Of a stretch of DNA of 58,680 nucleotides, positions 22,267-30,834 are shown piece by piece (position 1 is the first letter of the stretch; each line of letters opens with the position of its first letter). The notes under the pieces were generated by a model. The model worked only from the letters and a program-made list of their open reading frames with translations, was not told the DNA's origin and made no database searches. The stretch is taken from contig CAJUDS010000015.1 in assembly GCA_910585345.1 (NCBI GenBank), positions 1 to 58,680 on the forward strand, written 5' to 3'. The position numbers and the translations under genes are program-made. The DNA comes from an uncultured Lachnospiraceae bacterium (GTDB lineage Bacteria > Bacillota > Clostridia > Lachnospirales > Lachnospiraceae).

Positions 22267-23598
22267 ATGAATCCTTATGTGCAGTATATGTACAGCTATC
22301 CGCATAAGACGGCGTACCGTCCGCTGACGGGCGTTTCTCTGCGGCAGTATGCCCCGGCGCTGACGGGAGGCGGACACGGACTATATCTCCATATTCCGTT
22401 CTGTGAGGGGAAATGCGGCTACTGCAATCTGTTCTCTGTGACCGGTCAGGGCGGGGCGGCGGTGGATGAATATCTGAAAGCAGTGGAACGGCAAAGCAGT
22501 CAGTATGAGGAAGTTCTGGCGTCCTATCGGACGGAGTTTGCGGAGCTGGTGATCGGCGGCGGTACGCCTCTGTATCTGACGGAGAAGCAGTTGTCGTTTA
22601 TGTTCCGACTGCTGGATGCGCATTTCCGGTTTTGCCATGGACGGGAGCTGGTTATAGAGACGGCGCCGAACCAGACTACGGAAGGCAAACTCAAACTTCT
22701 GAAACAGGCGGGGGTTACAAGGGTCAGCATGGGGATACAGAGCTTTTCGGACAGAGAATTGTCTGTGCTTGGCAGGCGGCACAGTGCGCGGAAAGCGGCG
22801 GAAGCGCTTGCACTTTTACAGTCGTTTGCATTCCCGTGTGTCAATGTGGATTTTATATACGGGATTCCAGGACAGACTGTGCAAAGCCTTCTGGAATCTT
22901 TGCGGACGGCTGTCCGTTTCTCGCCGGATGAGATATTTCTATATCCTCTGTATGTGAAACATGGAGCAGGTTTGGAGCGTGTGGGGGTGGTGCCCGATGG
23001 AGAGGAGGCTCTTTTCCAGTACCGCAGCGCCAGTTCATTTCTGCAGGAACAGGGATTTTGCCAGGACTCTATGCGAAGATTTGTACGGCGGTCCGGGGAA
23101 AGGGAGTTTTCCGAATGCGGTTTCGGTACGTCTCTTGCGCTGGGATGCGGCGGCAGAAGTTATCTGGGGAAACTGCATTTTTGCAGTCCTTATGCCACTA
23201 CAGTGGGGGAATGTCTGGAACGGCTGCGCGAGTATGAAACTATTACGGACTATACGGAAATCACACATGGCGTTCTATTGTCCGGGGAGGAAGAAAAACG
23301 CCGTTATGTGATCCGCCATCTGTTTATCCGGCCGGGACTGCCTGTAAAACGGTATGCGGCGCATTTTGGGTCTGGTGCGCTGCAGGATTTTCCGCTGCTG
23401 GAAGAATGGATGCAGAGCGGGTATGCAGAATTGCGGGAGGCAGGCTGTTATCTTGCACTGACGGAGAAGGGGCTGGCGCTTTCTGATTATCTGGGTCCGC
23501 AGCTGATCTCTTCGCAGGTTTGGCGTGCCATGGAAGAATGGGAGGAAGCGCATGGCCGGAGGGATGATTTTATATCGGGGAAGTCTGAAAAGTTGTAA
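22267..23598 (+). CDS. STM4012 family radical SAM protein (HemN/HemW-like)
   Basis: The 443-residue protein's ATG at 22267 follows GGAGAGGAG. The frame is open to 22183 without another ribosome site, leaving a 144-bp gap after the hydrolase gene. The cluster motif CEGKCGYC is preceded by HIPF as in HemN/HemW. VIGGGTPLYL, MGIQSFSDREL and VNVDFIYGIPGQT are the SAM-binding blocks of that group. It is therefore likely to bind a 4Fe-4S cluster and generate a radical, but HemN-like folds serve many reactions. It belongs to the STM4015-STM4011 operon and overlaps the next gene. Confidence 0.83.
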   Translation: MNPYVQYMYSYPHKTAYRPLTGVSLRQYAPALTGGGHGLYLHIPFCEGKCGYCNLFSVTGQGGAAVDEYLKAVERQSSQYEEVLASYRTEFAELVIGGGTPLYLTEKQLSFMFRLLDAHFRFCHGRELVIETAPNQTTEGKLKLLKQAGVTRVSMGIQSFSDRELSVLGRRHSARKAAEALALLQSFAFPCVNVDFIYGIPGQTVQSLLESLRTAVRFSPDEIFLYPLYVKHGAGLERVGVVPDGEEALFQYRSASSFLQEQGFCQDSMRRFVRRSGEREFSECGFGTSLALGCGGRSYLGKLHFCSPYATTVGECLERLREYETITDYTEITHGVLLSGEEEKRRYVIRHLFIRPGLPVKRYAAHFGSGALQDFPLLEEWMQSGYAELREAGCYLALTEKGLALSDYLGPQLISSQVWRAMEEWEEAHGRRDDFISGKSEKL

Positions 23599-25093
23599 TT
23601 ACCAATGCAGTTATTGTCCGTTTTCCAAGCATCCGCCGTCTGTGCGGGAGCTGGAACAGGACAGGGAACAGTGGCTGTCCTTTGTCGGAGAGTTGGCGCA
23701 ATGTGGGCAGACGCTGGGTATTGGAGCCCTGCTGGTAGTTCCCTATGGAGAAGCGCTGCTGCATTCCTGGTATTGGGACGGTCTTGCGCAGATCAGCGGA
23801 CTGCCGGAAATAGACGCGGTGGGGGCGCAGACAAATTTAAGCTTTCCGGTACGGCAATCTATGAAGAATTTTGTCCGTGAGGGAGGTGTGGCGGAGAAAC
23901 TACGTATCTGGGCGACGTTTCATCCGGAAATGACAACAGTGTCTGCGTTTGCGGAAAAATGCAGGCAGCTCAGGGAAGAAGGCGTTGCGCTCAGCGCAGG
24001 CGCCGTAGGCGTACCGGACAATATAGCACTGCTTTGTGAACTCAGAGAGAAACTTCCTTCGGAAATATACCTTTGGATCAATAAAATGGACGGCCTGAAA
24101 AGAGCTTATACGCCGGGGGAAAAGAAGGCATTTGCGGAGATTGATCCGTGTTTTTCAAGAGAGCTGAGGGTATTTCCCGCAGACGCGGCGCAGTGCCATA
24201 AGAGACTTTTTGTAGAAGGGGACGGCAGGCTGCGTTTATGTAATATCAGCCGTTTACTGGATGGCAGCTGGCAGGAATTGTGTGAAGAAAAGCAGACGCA
24301 GCCGGCTGCTGTGTCTGTGGATCGAGAGCCGGAACGGAAAGAAAAAAGCGTCTCCTTTTTCCGATGCGGACGAAAACGCTGTTCGTGCTTCCTTGCCTAT
24401 GGCGGCAGGGACAATCTTGTGAACCGGATGTTGTTCGGGCCTTATCCGCTGTTTCGGATCCCCCGACGCCCCAAAGCCGTATTTCTGGATATTATGGGCA
24501 CGTTGATCGCGCCGGTAAAAGAAGATGGCGTTCATAACGTCTCTGCGGAGGAGGAGATTTTAGAAGCATTGCGTATTTTGTTTCAGGAGAATACAGTTTT
24601 GTTCTTTGCCACCACACTGCCGTATAAAGAGGCCGTAAGCCGCTGCCATACAATCCGGCATTTGTTCAGTGGCGGTGTTTTTGCGGCCGGGGCGCACATT
24701 GTCCTCCAAAAGGATGGTCGCACAAAGGAGCAGTTTTATTATCTGGATGATCTGCTTGCGACGGCGTTGTCGGCGCTGCAGCGGGAATTTTCGTTCCGCC
24801 TTCTTACGAGTAAGAACAGTGGGCGGCTCTATAAGATTACACTTTTCCGGGCTGGGCGCAGACCGTGGAGTGTACGGGAAGGGGAAGAACTATTTTGTGC
24901 TCTGCCTGGTCCGCTTAGAAGCGGCGTGCGGTATTTTGCAGAAGACAACTGCCTGCAGATCGTTTCGGCACAGGCGGATAAGGCAGCGGGCGTCAGGACG
25001 ATATGCGCGTGGCTTGGTATCCTTCCGTGCGAGACCTTTGCCGCCGGGGACTCCCAGGAAGACGCGGAGATGACAGAGCTTTGCGGTAACTGA
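23552..25093 (+). CDS. STM4011 family radical SAM protein fused to a HAD-type domain
   Basis: The 513-residue protein's ATG at 23552 has GGGAGG upstream and overlaps the previous gene by 47 bases. ILYRGSLKSCNYQCSYCPF carries the CxxxCxxC cluster motif at the N-terminus. LRLCNISRLL and FFRCGRKRCSCF give extra cysteines that may hold an auxiliary cluster, ending near residue 295. From about residue 310 a HAD domain begins: VFLDIMGTLIAP (motif I, but with Asp-Ile-Met-Gly-Thr) and ETFAAGDSQEDAEM (motif IV). The protein stops right after motif IV, some 40 residues short of a typical HAD end, so the tail may have been lost. Confidence 0.8.
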   Translation: MAGGMILYRGSLKSCNYQCSYCPFSKHPPSVRELEQDREQWLSFVGELAQCGQTLGIGALLVVPYGEALLHSWYWDGLAQISGLPEIDAVGAQTNLSFPVRQSMKNFVREGGVAEKLRIWATFHPEMTTVSAFAEKCRQLREEGVALSAGAVGVPDNIALLCELREKLPSEIYLWINKMDGLKRAYTPGEKKAFAEIDPCFSRELRVFPADAAQCHKRLFVEGDGRLRLCNISRLLDGSWQELCEEKQTQPAAVSVDREPERKEKSVSFFRCGRKRCSCFLAYGGRDNLVNRMLFGPYPLFRIPRRPKAVFLDIMGTLIAPVKEDGVHNVSAEEEILEALRILFQENTVLFFATTLPYKEAVSRCHTIRHLFSGGVFAAGAHIVLQKDGRTKEQFYYLDDLLATALSALQREFSFRLLTSKNSGRLYKITLFRAGRRPWSVREGEELFCALPGPLRSGVRYFAEDNCLQIVSAQADKAAGVRTICAWLGILPCETFAAGDSQEDAEMTELCGN

Positions 25094-25099
25094 CCTGTC

Positions 25100-26071
25100 T
25101 TATCCTTTCTGCATGAGGCGATAGTTCCGGGGCGTCATATGGTAATGCTCTTTAAAGATGCGGTGGAAATAGCTGGTATTGTCATAACCTGTGAGGACAA
25201 TAATATCTTCGATGGACAGGGCGGTGTTGGAGAGCAGATAAGCTGCCTGGTTGAGACGTTTTGTCTGCAGGAGCTGCTTGAATGTCTGCCCGGCGTGCTT
25301 TTTAATAATTTTGCTGAGCGCATAGGCAGGAATATGAAGCTGGCCGGAAATTTCACTCAATTCCGCATTGCGGTAATTCTGTTCGATATATTTCAGGACG
25401 GTAAAGACAAGATGCTGTTCATACTGGGCGGGATCGTATTTGTTGATCTGGTCGGTATGATTCAGCAGATGCAGGAATAACAGTCCCATTGTCGTCTGAT
25501 TGATATTGCGGCGGTTTGGCTGGCTGTTTAAAAGGGACCAAATCAGATTTTCGATCAGATTCTGTACGGGAGGGATATCCACCGCCTGAAAATGCAGATA
25601 GTGGGTAACGCTTTTATCCTGTTTCAATGTGCCGATCAGGAAGTCGCGGAGCATGTTTTCTTCTTCCATCATAACGACTACGCGGTCGAAAAATTCCGGC
25701 AGAATAATAAAATTGACAGCGATATCGTCAATGCCTGCGGGAAGGATTTCCTGGGTTGCATTGGGATTTAAAAGCAGCAGTTCTCCGGCATGAAGAGTAA
25801 GACGGATCCGGTCGTCGATAATGTGAGTGGTGGAACCGCAGCACATGTAAATCATTTCTATATAATTGTGCGTGTGCGAAGGGAAATGAACGAACCGTGT
25901 GTGCGGGCGGATGTCGATCAGTTTCCCGCCGGCCAGCATTTTGCGGCTGTCAATGACAAATTCGGAGTCATTGGTATAAAGACTTTTTTGGACGCTTTTT
26001 TCTCCGGACAGAAGTATTCTCTCTTCTTCTGAGATTTCCATGAGCGGTTGCAGCAAATCTTTTCTTATCAT
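25100..26071 (-). CDS. AraC-family regulator of the rhamnose genes (RhaS/RhaR-like)
   Basis: The 323-residue protein has an N-terminal cupin-type sensor (HTHNYIEMIYMCCGSTTHII near residue 67) and C-terminal AraC double helix-turn-helix (LSEISGQLHIPAYALSKIIK and IEDIIVLTGYDNTSYFHRIF). It is transcribed divergently from rhaB. A pair of direct repeats typical of AraC sites lies just upstream of the rhaB promoter. It therefore most likely activates rhaBA in response to rhamnose. The start at 26071 follows GAGAG; a later ATG at 26041 lacks a site. It ends seven bases from the convergent STM4011-type gene. Confidence 0.85.
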   Translation of the reverse strand: MIRKDLLQPLMEISEEERILLSGEKSVQKSLYTNDSEFVIDSRKMLAGGKLIDIRPHTRFVHFPSHTHNYIEMIYMCCGSTTHIIDDRIRLTLHAGELLLLNPNATQEILPAGIDDIAVNFIILPEFFDRVVVMMEEENMLRDFLIGTLKQDKSVTHYLHFQAVDIPPVQNLIENLIWSLLNSQPNRRNINQTTMGLLFLHLLNHTDQINKYDPAQYEQHLVFTVLKYIEQNYRNAELSEISGQLHIPAYALSKIIKKHAGQTFKQLLQTKRLNQAAYLLSNTALSIEDIIVLTGYDNTSYFHRIFKEHYHMTPRNYRLMQKG

Positions 26072-26135
26072 AAGATTCTCTCGATCAATAGGTGGTTTTC
26101 AGATATCTTATCCAGTGTATCATAAAAGGGCGATA

Positions 26136-26202
26136 TGTGCAAATAAAGACGTTAAATTGTGCAAACAACGTCCTTACCATAATGCGCGGAAACAGATACA
26201 AT
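26136..26202 (+). promoter_or_regulatory. rhaB promoter with tandem AraC-type operator
   Basis: TGTGCAAA occurs twice as direct repeats at 26136 and 26158, 22 bp apart (two helical turns), each followed by an AACGTC/AGACGT-like second half. The second repeat ends at 26173, abutting TTACCA (26174-26179). A 17-base spacer and TACAAT (26197-26202) complete the promoter. This is the classic layout for an AraC activator touching polymerase. Confidence 0.7.
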
Positions 26203-26257
26203 CTACTTATAAGATATGGGTGTTGAAACCGAGCCAAAAAACGGAAGGAGAAGGGTT

Positions 26258-27661
26258 ATGGGAGATTATTTTCTGGCGGTGGACATCGGGGCTTCGAGCG
26301 GAAGACATATCCTGGGGAAGATGCAGGACGGGAAGATGACGATCGAGGAAGTGTACCGCTTTGAGAATGGGATGATTAAAAAAGACGGGCATCTGTACTG
26401 GGATGTGGAACATCTTGCCAGAGAAATTATAGCGGGTATGAAAAAATGCGGCGAGATCGGTAAGATTCCAATTACGGTTGGAATTGATACGTGGGCGGTG
26501 GATTATGTGCTTCTTGACAAAAACGACAGGATTGTAGGCAATACATACGGCTATCGCGACAACCGGACGAAGGGGATGGACGAAGAGGTTTTCCGCCTGA
26601 TTTCTCCGGAAAAACTGTATGCCAGAAATGGTATTCAGAAAATGGCGATCAATACAATCTACCAGTTGATGGCGGCGAAAATGCAGGAGCCGGATACATT
26701 GGCGCAGGCAGACAGCTTTCTGATGATACCGGATTATTTTAACTTTGTGCTGACGGGTGTGAAGAAAAGTGAGTACACCAATGCGACAACCGGACAATTG
26801 GTGAATGTGACGACAAATGACTGGGATTGGGATTTGATGGATATTCTCGGTTTGCCGAAGGGTATGTTTCTTCCACTTACTATGCCGGGAACAATTGTAG
26901 GGCCTTTGAGGGAGGAAATTGCGGCGGAGGTGGGATATCAGTGCAGCGTGATGCAGATTGCATCCCACGACACGGCCTCAGCGGTAATTTCGGTACCGGC
27001 GCTGGAGGATGAAAGCCTGTATATCAGTTCGGGTACATGGTCCTTATTAGGGACGGAAATAAAAGAGCCGATCTGCTCCGGAGAGAGCATGAAGAAAAAT
27101 TTTACAAACGAAGGCGGGTATGAATACCGTTTTCGTTATCTGAAAAATATTATGGGACTGTGGATGATACAATCGGTCAGACACGAATTTGACGACGCCT
27201 ATACGTTTGCAGAGATCTGTGAGCAGGCGGAGCAGGAAAGAATGTTTCCTTCGAGAGTGGATGTAAACGACGACTGTTTTCTGGCGCCGGATAATATGAC
27301 GGAAGAGATCAGGGCGTATTGCCGCAAAACCGGACAGCAGGAACCGGAAACGCTGGGACAGCTGGCGACTGTCATTTACCAGAGTCTGGCGGAGAGTTAT
27401 GCAAAAACATTTGACGATGTCGAAACACTGACAGGGAAAACGTACAAGGCTGTGAACATTGTAGGCGGCGGTTCCAATGCGGCTTATTTGAATGAACTGA
27501 CTGCCGGAAAGAGCGGTCGGACTGTTTATGCAGGACCGTCGGAAGCTACGGCTATCGGGAATATTGCCGTACAGATGATAGAAGCAGGAGAGTTGGCAGA
27601 TCTGCAGGAAGCAAGAAAATGTATCTTTTATTCTTTTGGCGTAAAAGAATATAAGGCATAA
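26258..27661 (+). CDS. rhaB: Rhamnulokinase
   Basis: The 467-residue FGGY-family kinase phosphorylates L-rhamnulose to L-rhamnulose-1-phosphate with ATP. LAVDIGASSGRHIL is the N-terminal phosphate-binding loop, TVGIDTWAVDYVLLD contains the catalytic Asp region, YISSGTWSLLGTEI is the middle signature and AVNIVGGGSNAAYLNEL the C-terminal nucleotide site. The ATG at 26258 has GGAAGGAGAAGG upstream; an extension to 26216 overlaps the leader. It precedes rhaA by 24 bp in one operon with an AraC-controlled promoter. Confidence 0.93.
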   Translation: MGDYFLAVDIGASSGRHILGKMQDGKMTIEEVYRFENGMIKKDGHLYWDVEHLAREIIAGMKKCGEIGKIPITVGIDTWAVDYVLLDKNDRIVGNTYGYRDNRTKGMDEEVFRLISPEKLYARNGIQKMAINTIYQLMAAKMQEPDTLAQADSFLMIPDYFNFVLTGVKKSEYTNATTGQLVNVTTNDWDWDLMDILGLPKGMFLPLTMPGTIVGPLREEIAAEVGYQCSVMQIASHDTASAVISVPALEDESLYISSGTWSLLGTEIKEPICSGESMKKNFTNEGGYEYRFRYLKNIMGLWMIQSVRHEFDDAYTFAEICEQAEQERMFPSRVDVNDDCFLAPDNMTEEIRAYCRKTGQQEPETLGQLATVIYQSLAESYAKTFDDVETLTGKTYKAVNIVGGGSNAAYLNELTAGKSGRTVYAGPSEATAIGNIAVQMIEAGELADLQEARKCIFYSFGVKEYKA

Positions 27662-27685
27662 AAACAGAATCAGGAGGAAAGAGAA

Positions 27686-28942
27686 ATGACAGAAAGATAT
27701 GCTGCAGCGAAGGCTGCCTATGCCGTATATGGCGTTGACACGGACAAAGCAATTGCAAAACTGAAAGAGATTCCCGTATCTCTTCACTGCTGGCAGGGAG
27801 ACGATGTGATTGGATTTGATCATGACGGTCCGCTGACAGGCGGTATCCAGACAACCGGAAATTATCTTGGAAAAGCAAGAAATCCGGAAGAGTTATTTGC
27901 CGATATGGACAAGGTAATTTCTCTCTGCCCGGGCAGAAAAAAGATTAATGTCCACGCAAGCTATGCGATTTTCGAAGAGGGCGAATTTGTAGACCGTGAC
28001 AAAATTGAGCCGAAGCATTTTAAAAAGTGGGTGGAATTTGCGAAAGAAAGAGGGATGGGACTGGATTTTAATCCAACGTTTTTCTCACATCCGAAGATCA
28101 AAGACGGCTTGACGCTGTCAAGTCCTGATCCGGAAATCCGCAAATTCTGGATTGCGCACGGCAAGGCATGTATCCGTATATCCCAGTACTTTGCGGAAGA
28201 GACGGGAGTGCCCTGTGTTATGAATATATGGACAGGCGATGGCTTTAAGGATGTGCCCGCCGACAGAATGGGTCCGAGAATGCGCTATAAAGAGGCAATT
28301 GAAGAGATCCTTTCCGAACCGTATGATTTTAACAAGGTAAAACCGTGCGTGGAGTCTAAGGTGTTTGGAATCGGCGTAGAAGCCTATACGGTAGGAAGCG
28401 CGGAGTTTGCTCTGAATTTTGCTTCACAGCACTGCGAAAAATGTCTGCCGCTTATGGACAACGGCCATTATCATCCGACAGAGGTGGTTTCTGATAAAAT
28501 TCCCGCGCTGTTGTGCTTCTTCCCGGAATTGGCGCTGCATGTGACGAGAGGAATCCGCTGGGACAGCGATCATGTAGTGGTTCTGGATGATGAAACGAAA
28601 GAAATTGCCAAAGAAATCGTCAGAAACGACGCGCTTGACCGTGTTTATATTGCGCTGGACTATTTTGACGCGGCAATCAACCGTGTATCGGCATGGACGA
28701 CAGGGTTCAGAAGTATGCAGAAGGCATTGCTGATCGCATTGCTGACACCGAACGCTATGCTCAAAGACCTGCAGGACGAAGGACAGTTCACAAAACTGAT
28801 GGCAGTGCATGAAGCTGTAAAGTGTCTCCCGTTCGGGGATGTCTGGGAGCAGTACTGTGAGGAGTGCGGCGTAAAAGGTGAGAATACCTGGTTCGAAGAA
28901 ATTGAAAAATATGAGAAAGAAGTACAGGTAAAGAGAGTATAA
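27686..28942 (+). CDS. rhaA: L-rhamnose isomerase
   Basis: The 418-residue enzyme converts L-rhamnose to L-rhamnulose in a metal-dependent reaction. Recognisable blocks are KINVHASYAIFEEGEF, GLDFNPTFFSHPK, VMNIWTGDGFKD, EAYTVGSAEFALNFA, LMDNGHYHPTEVVSDKI and RGIRWDSDHVV, which include the Glu, Asp and His metal ligands of this TIM-barrel family. Length matches the family. An AGGAGGAAAG site precedes the ATG. The operon ends at a strong terminator directly downstream. The third pathway enzyme, rhaD, is not found in this window. Confidence 0.95.
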   Translation: MTERYAAAKAAYAVYGVDTDKAIAKLKEIPVSLHCWQGDDVIGFDHDGPLTGGIQTTGNYLGKARNPEELFADMDKVISLCPGRKKINVHASYAIFEEGEFVDRDKIEPKHFKKWVEFAKERGMGLDFNPTFFSHPKIKDGLTLSSPDPEIRKFWIAHGKACIRISQYFAEETGVPCVMNIWTGDGFKDVPADRMGPRMRYKEAIEEILSEPYDFNKVKPCVESKVFGIGVEAYTVGSAEFALNFASQHCEKCLPLMDNGHYHPTEVVSDKIPALLCFFPELALHVTRGIRWDSDHVVVLDDETKEIAKEIVRNDALDRVYIALDYFDAAINRVSAWTTGFRSMQKALLIALLTPNAMLKDLQDEGQFTKLMAVHEAVKCLPFGDVWEQYCEECGVKGENTWFEEIEKYEKEVQVKRV

Positions 28943-28960
28943 AAGATAATAAGCTGACAG

Positions 28961-28997
28961 AAGGGCCAACCCGGCAAATGCGGGGTTGGTCCTTTTT
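28961..28997. terminator. Terminator after rhaA
   Basis: AAGGGCCAACCC and GGGGTTGGTCCTTTTT form a stem of about 12 bp with a T-run, 18 bases after rhaA. It also lies at the end of the convergent sensor kinase gene, whose stop at 28996 falls inside it. Confidence 0.9.
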
Positions 28998-30834
28998 AGA
29001 GCACGGTATGCAGGGTCGCAGGAATGCGGATATGAACTTCAGTGCCTTGTCCGCGGACGCTTTCATAATGCAGACCATAATTTTTTCCATAAAGAAGCTG
29101 CAGTCTCAGATGCGTGTTATAAATGCCAATGTTGCTGCCTGTGCCATGGGTCCCCTTACCGTCTAAGATTACGGGCAGAATATCGGGAGGAATGCCTACG
29201 CCCGTATCTGAGATGACAAACAGGATATCGCTTTCTTCGGCCCACGCCATGATGACGATAGTCCCTTCTTTTGTCTCTTTTTCAAAAATTCCATGCAGAA
29301 TAGCGTTTTCCACAACGGGCTGCAGTACCAGTTTGGGAATCTCATAGTCCAGAATTTCGTCAGGGACATCGATGATAAATGCAATATTGTTCTCATAGCG
29401 CATATTCTGCAGCTTTACATAGAGTTCCACATGCCGCAGTTCTTCTCCGATGGAGATGGTAATATTTTTTTTTGATAAAGTGAGTTTATAGAATTTTGAA
29501 AGTGTCTGCACGGCGATAGATACTTCTCTTTGCTTGCCGTCCTGGGCCAGCCAGTTGATCATGTCAAGCATATTGTACAGAAAATGCGGATTGATTTGTG
29601 CCTGCAATGCCCTCACTTCGGACACTTTTAATTTTTCCGCAGTTTCTGTCTGTTCGTTGATCAGCCCGTTGATCCGGTCGACCATGCCGTTGTAGTTATA
29701 TACAAGCTGCCCGATCTCATCCCGATCCGTGTGATTTTCAAATTTTACAGGGGTTTTTCCGCTGTACTGGTTCATTTTTTTTACGACGAGGGACAGACGC
29801 CGGGCCATATTGCCGGAGATCAACAGAGCGATGATACAGGTAAGAATGACAAAGACCAGATAGAGACTGACCGTATTGACCAGGATCGTCTGTCCTTCTG
29901 ACAGGATACCGTCAGCCGGTATGACAGACACCAAACGCCAGTCCGTGTTACTGATATCCCGATATCCGATATACAGACTTTCCTCCAAAATCTTGACGGT
30001 GGTAAACTGCCGGGAGGTATCGATGGTTTCGGGAATCATTTCGTAACGCATAGAGTAAGTGCCCGCAAGCGCGGCATCGGTTGCGGTGACGATATTATTT
30101 CGGCTGTTGACGAGATAGTACACACTGTCGATGTTGGTCAGACTTTGCTGCAGCGTGCTTTTGAGATAGTCTGCAGAAAAGTAAATTGCGATATAGCTGC
30201 ATTCTTCCGGAGAGTTTGTAATATTGGTAAATTTTTTAATATATGCCAGGCTCCCCTGATTTTGGATTTCGGCGTTCGTCAGATAAAAACCAGGGCACAA
30301 CAGAGCAACGGTATTAGGCGAACCAGCGAAGATTCCGTGCCAGTAACTTCCGGTTACGGAATCAACAGGTATAAAAGTGCCGGAAAAGGCCGGATTAGCG
30401 GAATGTATTTTACGGCCTTCGGGCAGATAGATTTTCACATCGGTTATAAATTCGTGATCAATCAGGGAGTTGATATCTGCAAAAAAACGAAGGGCGTCCG
30501 ATGAGTTTTCAATTGAGTCCGGCAGCCGGTAGTTGTCTGCAGCATAAACAGTTTCTGACAGATACGGATTGGAGGTGATGGTATCCATGGCCAGATTCAA
30601 TTGATTGACATACCCTTCGAGTGTGTTGGCGGTTTGACTGACCAACGCCTGTTCGGATTCTATCGTGTTGATGGTAATTACGCGGGAAAGCTTTCCATAG
30701 AGAAAAAGAAAGGCTACAAATGTGGGAATCAGTACAAGCAGATAAGTAATCAGCAGCTTGTGTTTGAACTTCATGTCGTGCAGAAAATAATAAAGTACCG
30801 AATGTTTCTTTTTTTTCATTCTTTGTCTCACCAT
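28996..30834 (-). CDS. YesM-type sensor histidine kinase
   Basis: The 612-residue membrane protein has a first helix at about 25-48 (LLITYLLVLIPTFVAFLFLY), an extracytoplasmic dCache-like sensor to about 300, and a second helix (VSLYLVFVILTCIIALLISG). A HAMP segment, the His-kinase box QINPHFLYNMLDMINWL and a HATPase_c domain (VLQPVVENAILHGIFE, SDTGVGIPP) follow. Such kinases sense extracellular sugars or sugar-binding proteins. The ATG overlaps the stop of the response-regulator gene (ATGA); a second Met at 30819 is possible. Its likely target is the divergent rhamnose ABC transporter operon. Confidence 0.9.
   Translation of the reverse strand: MVRQRMKKKKHSVLYYFLHDMKFKHKLLITYLLVLIPTFVAFLFLYGKLSRVITINTIESEQALVSQTANTLEGYVNQLNLAMDTITSNPYLSETVYAADNYRLPDSIENSSDALRFFADINSLIDHEFITDVKIYLPEGRKIHSANPAFSGTFIPVDSVTGSYWHGIFAGSPNTVALLCPGFYLTNAEIQNQGSLAYIKKFTNITNSPEECSYIAIYFSADYLKSTLQQSLTNIDSVYYLVNSRNNIVTATDAALAGTYSMRYEMIPETIDTSRQFTTVKILEESLYIGYRDISNTDWRLVSVIPADGILSEGQTILVNTVSLYLVFVILTCIIALLISGNMARRLSLVVKKMNQYSGKTPVKFENHTDRDEIGQLVYNYNGMVDRINGLINEQTETAEKLKVSEVRALQAQINPHFLYNMLDMINWLAQDGKQREVSIAVQTLSKFYKLTLSKKNITISIGEELRHVELYVKLQNMRYENNIAFIIDVPDEILDYEIPKLVLQPVVENAILHGIFEKETKEGTIVIMAWAEESDILFVISDTGVGIPPDILPVILDGKGTHGTGSNIGIYNTHLRLQLLYGKNYGLHYESVRGQGTEVHIRIPATLHTVL

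Noticed and set aside
26207..26968. Long minus-strand frame of 253 codons opposite rhaB
   Set aside because: It is the antisense shadow of the strongly supported rhaB gene; His/Arg-rich translation and no ribosome site.
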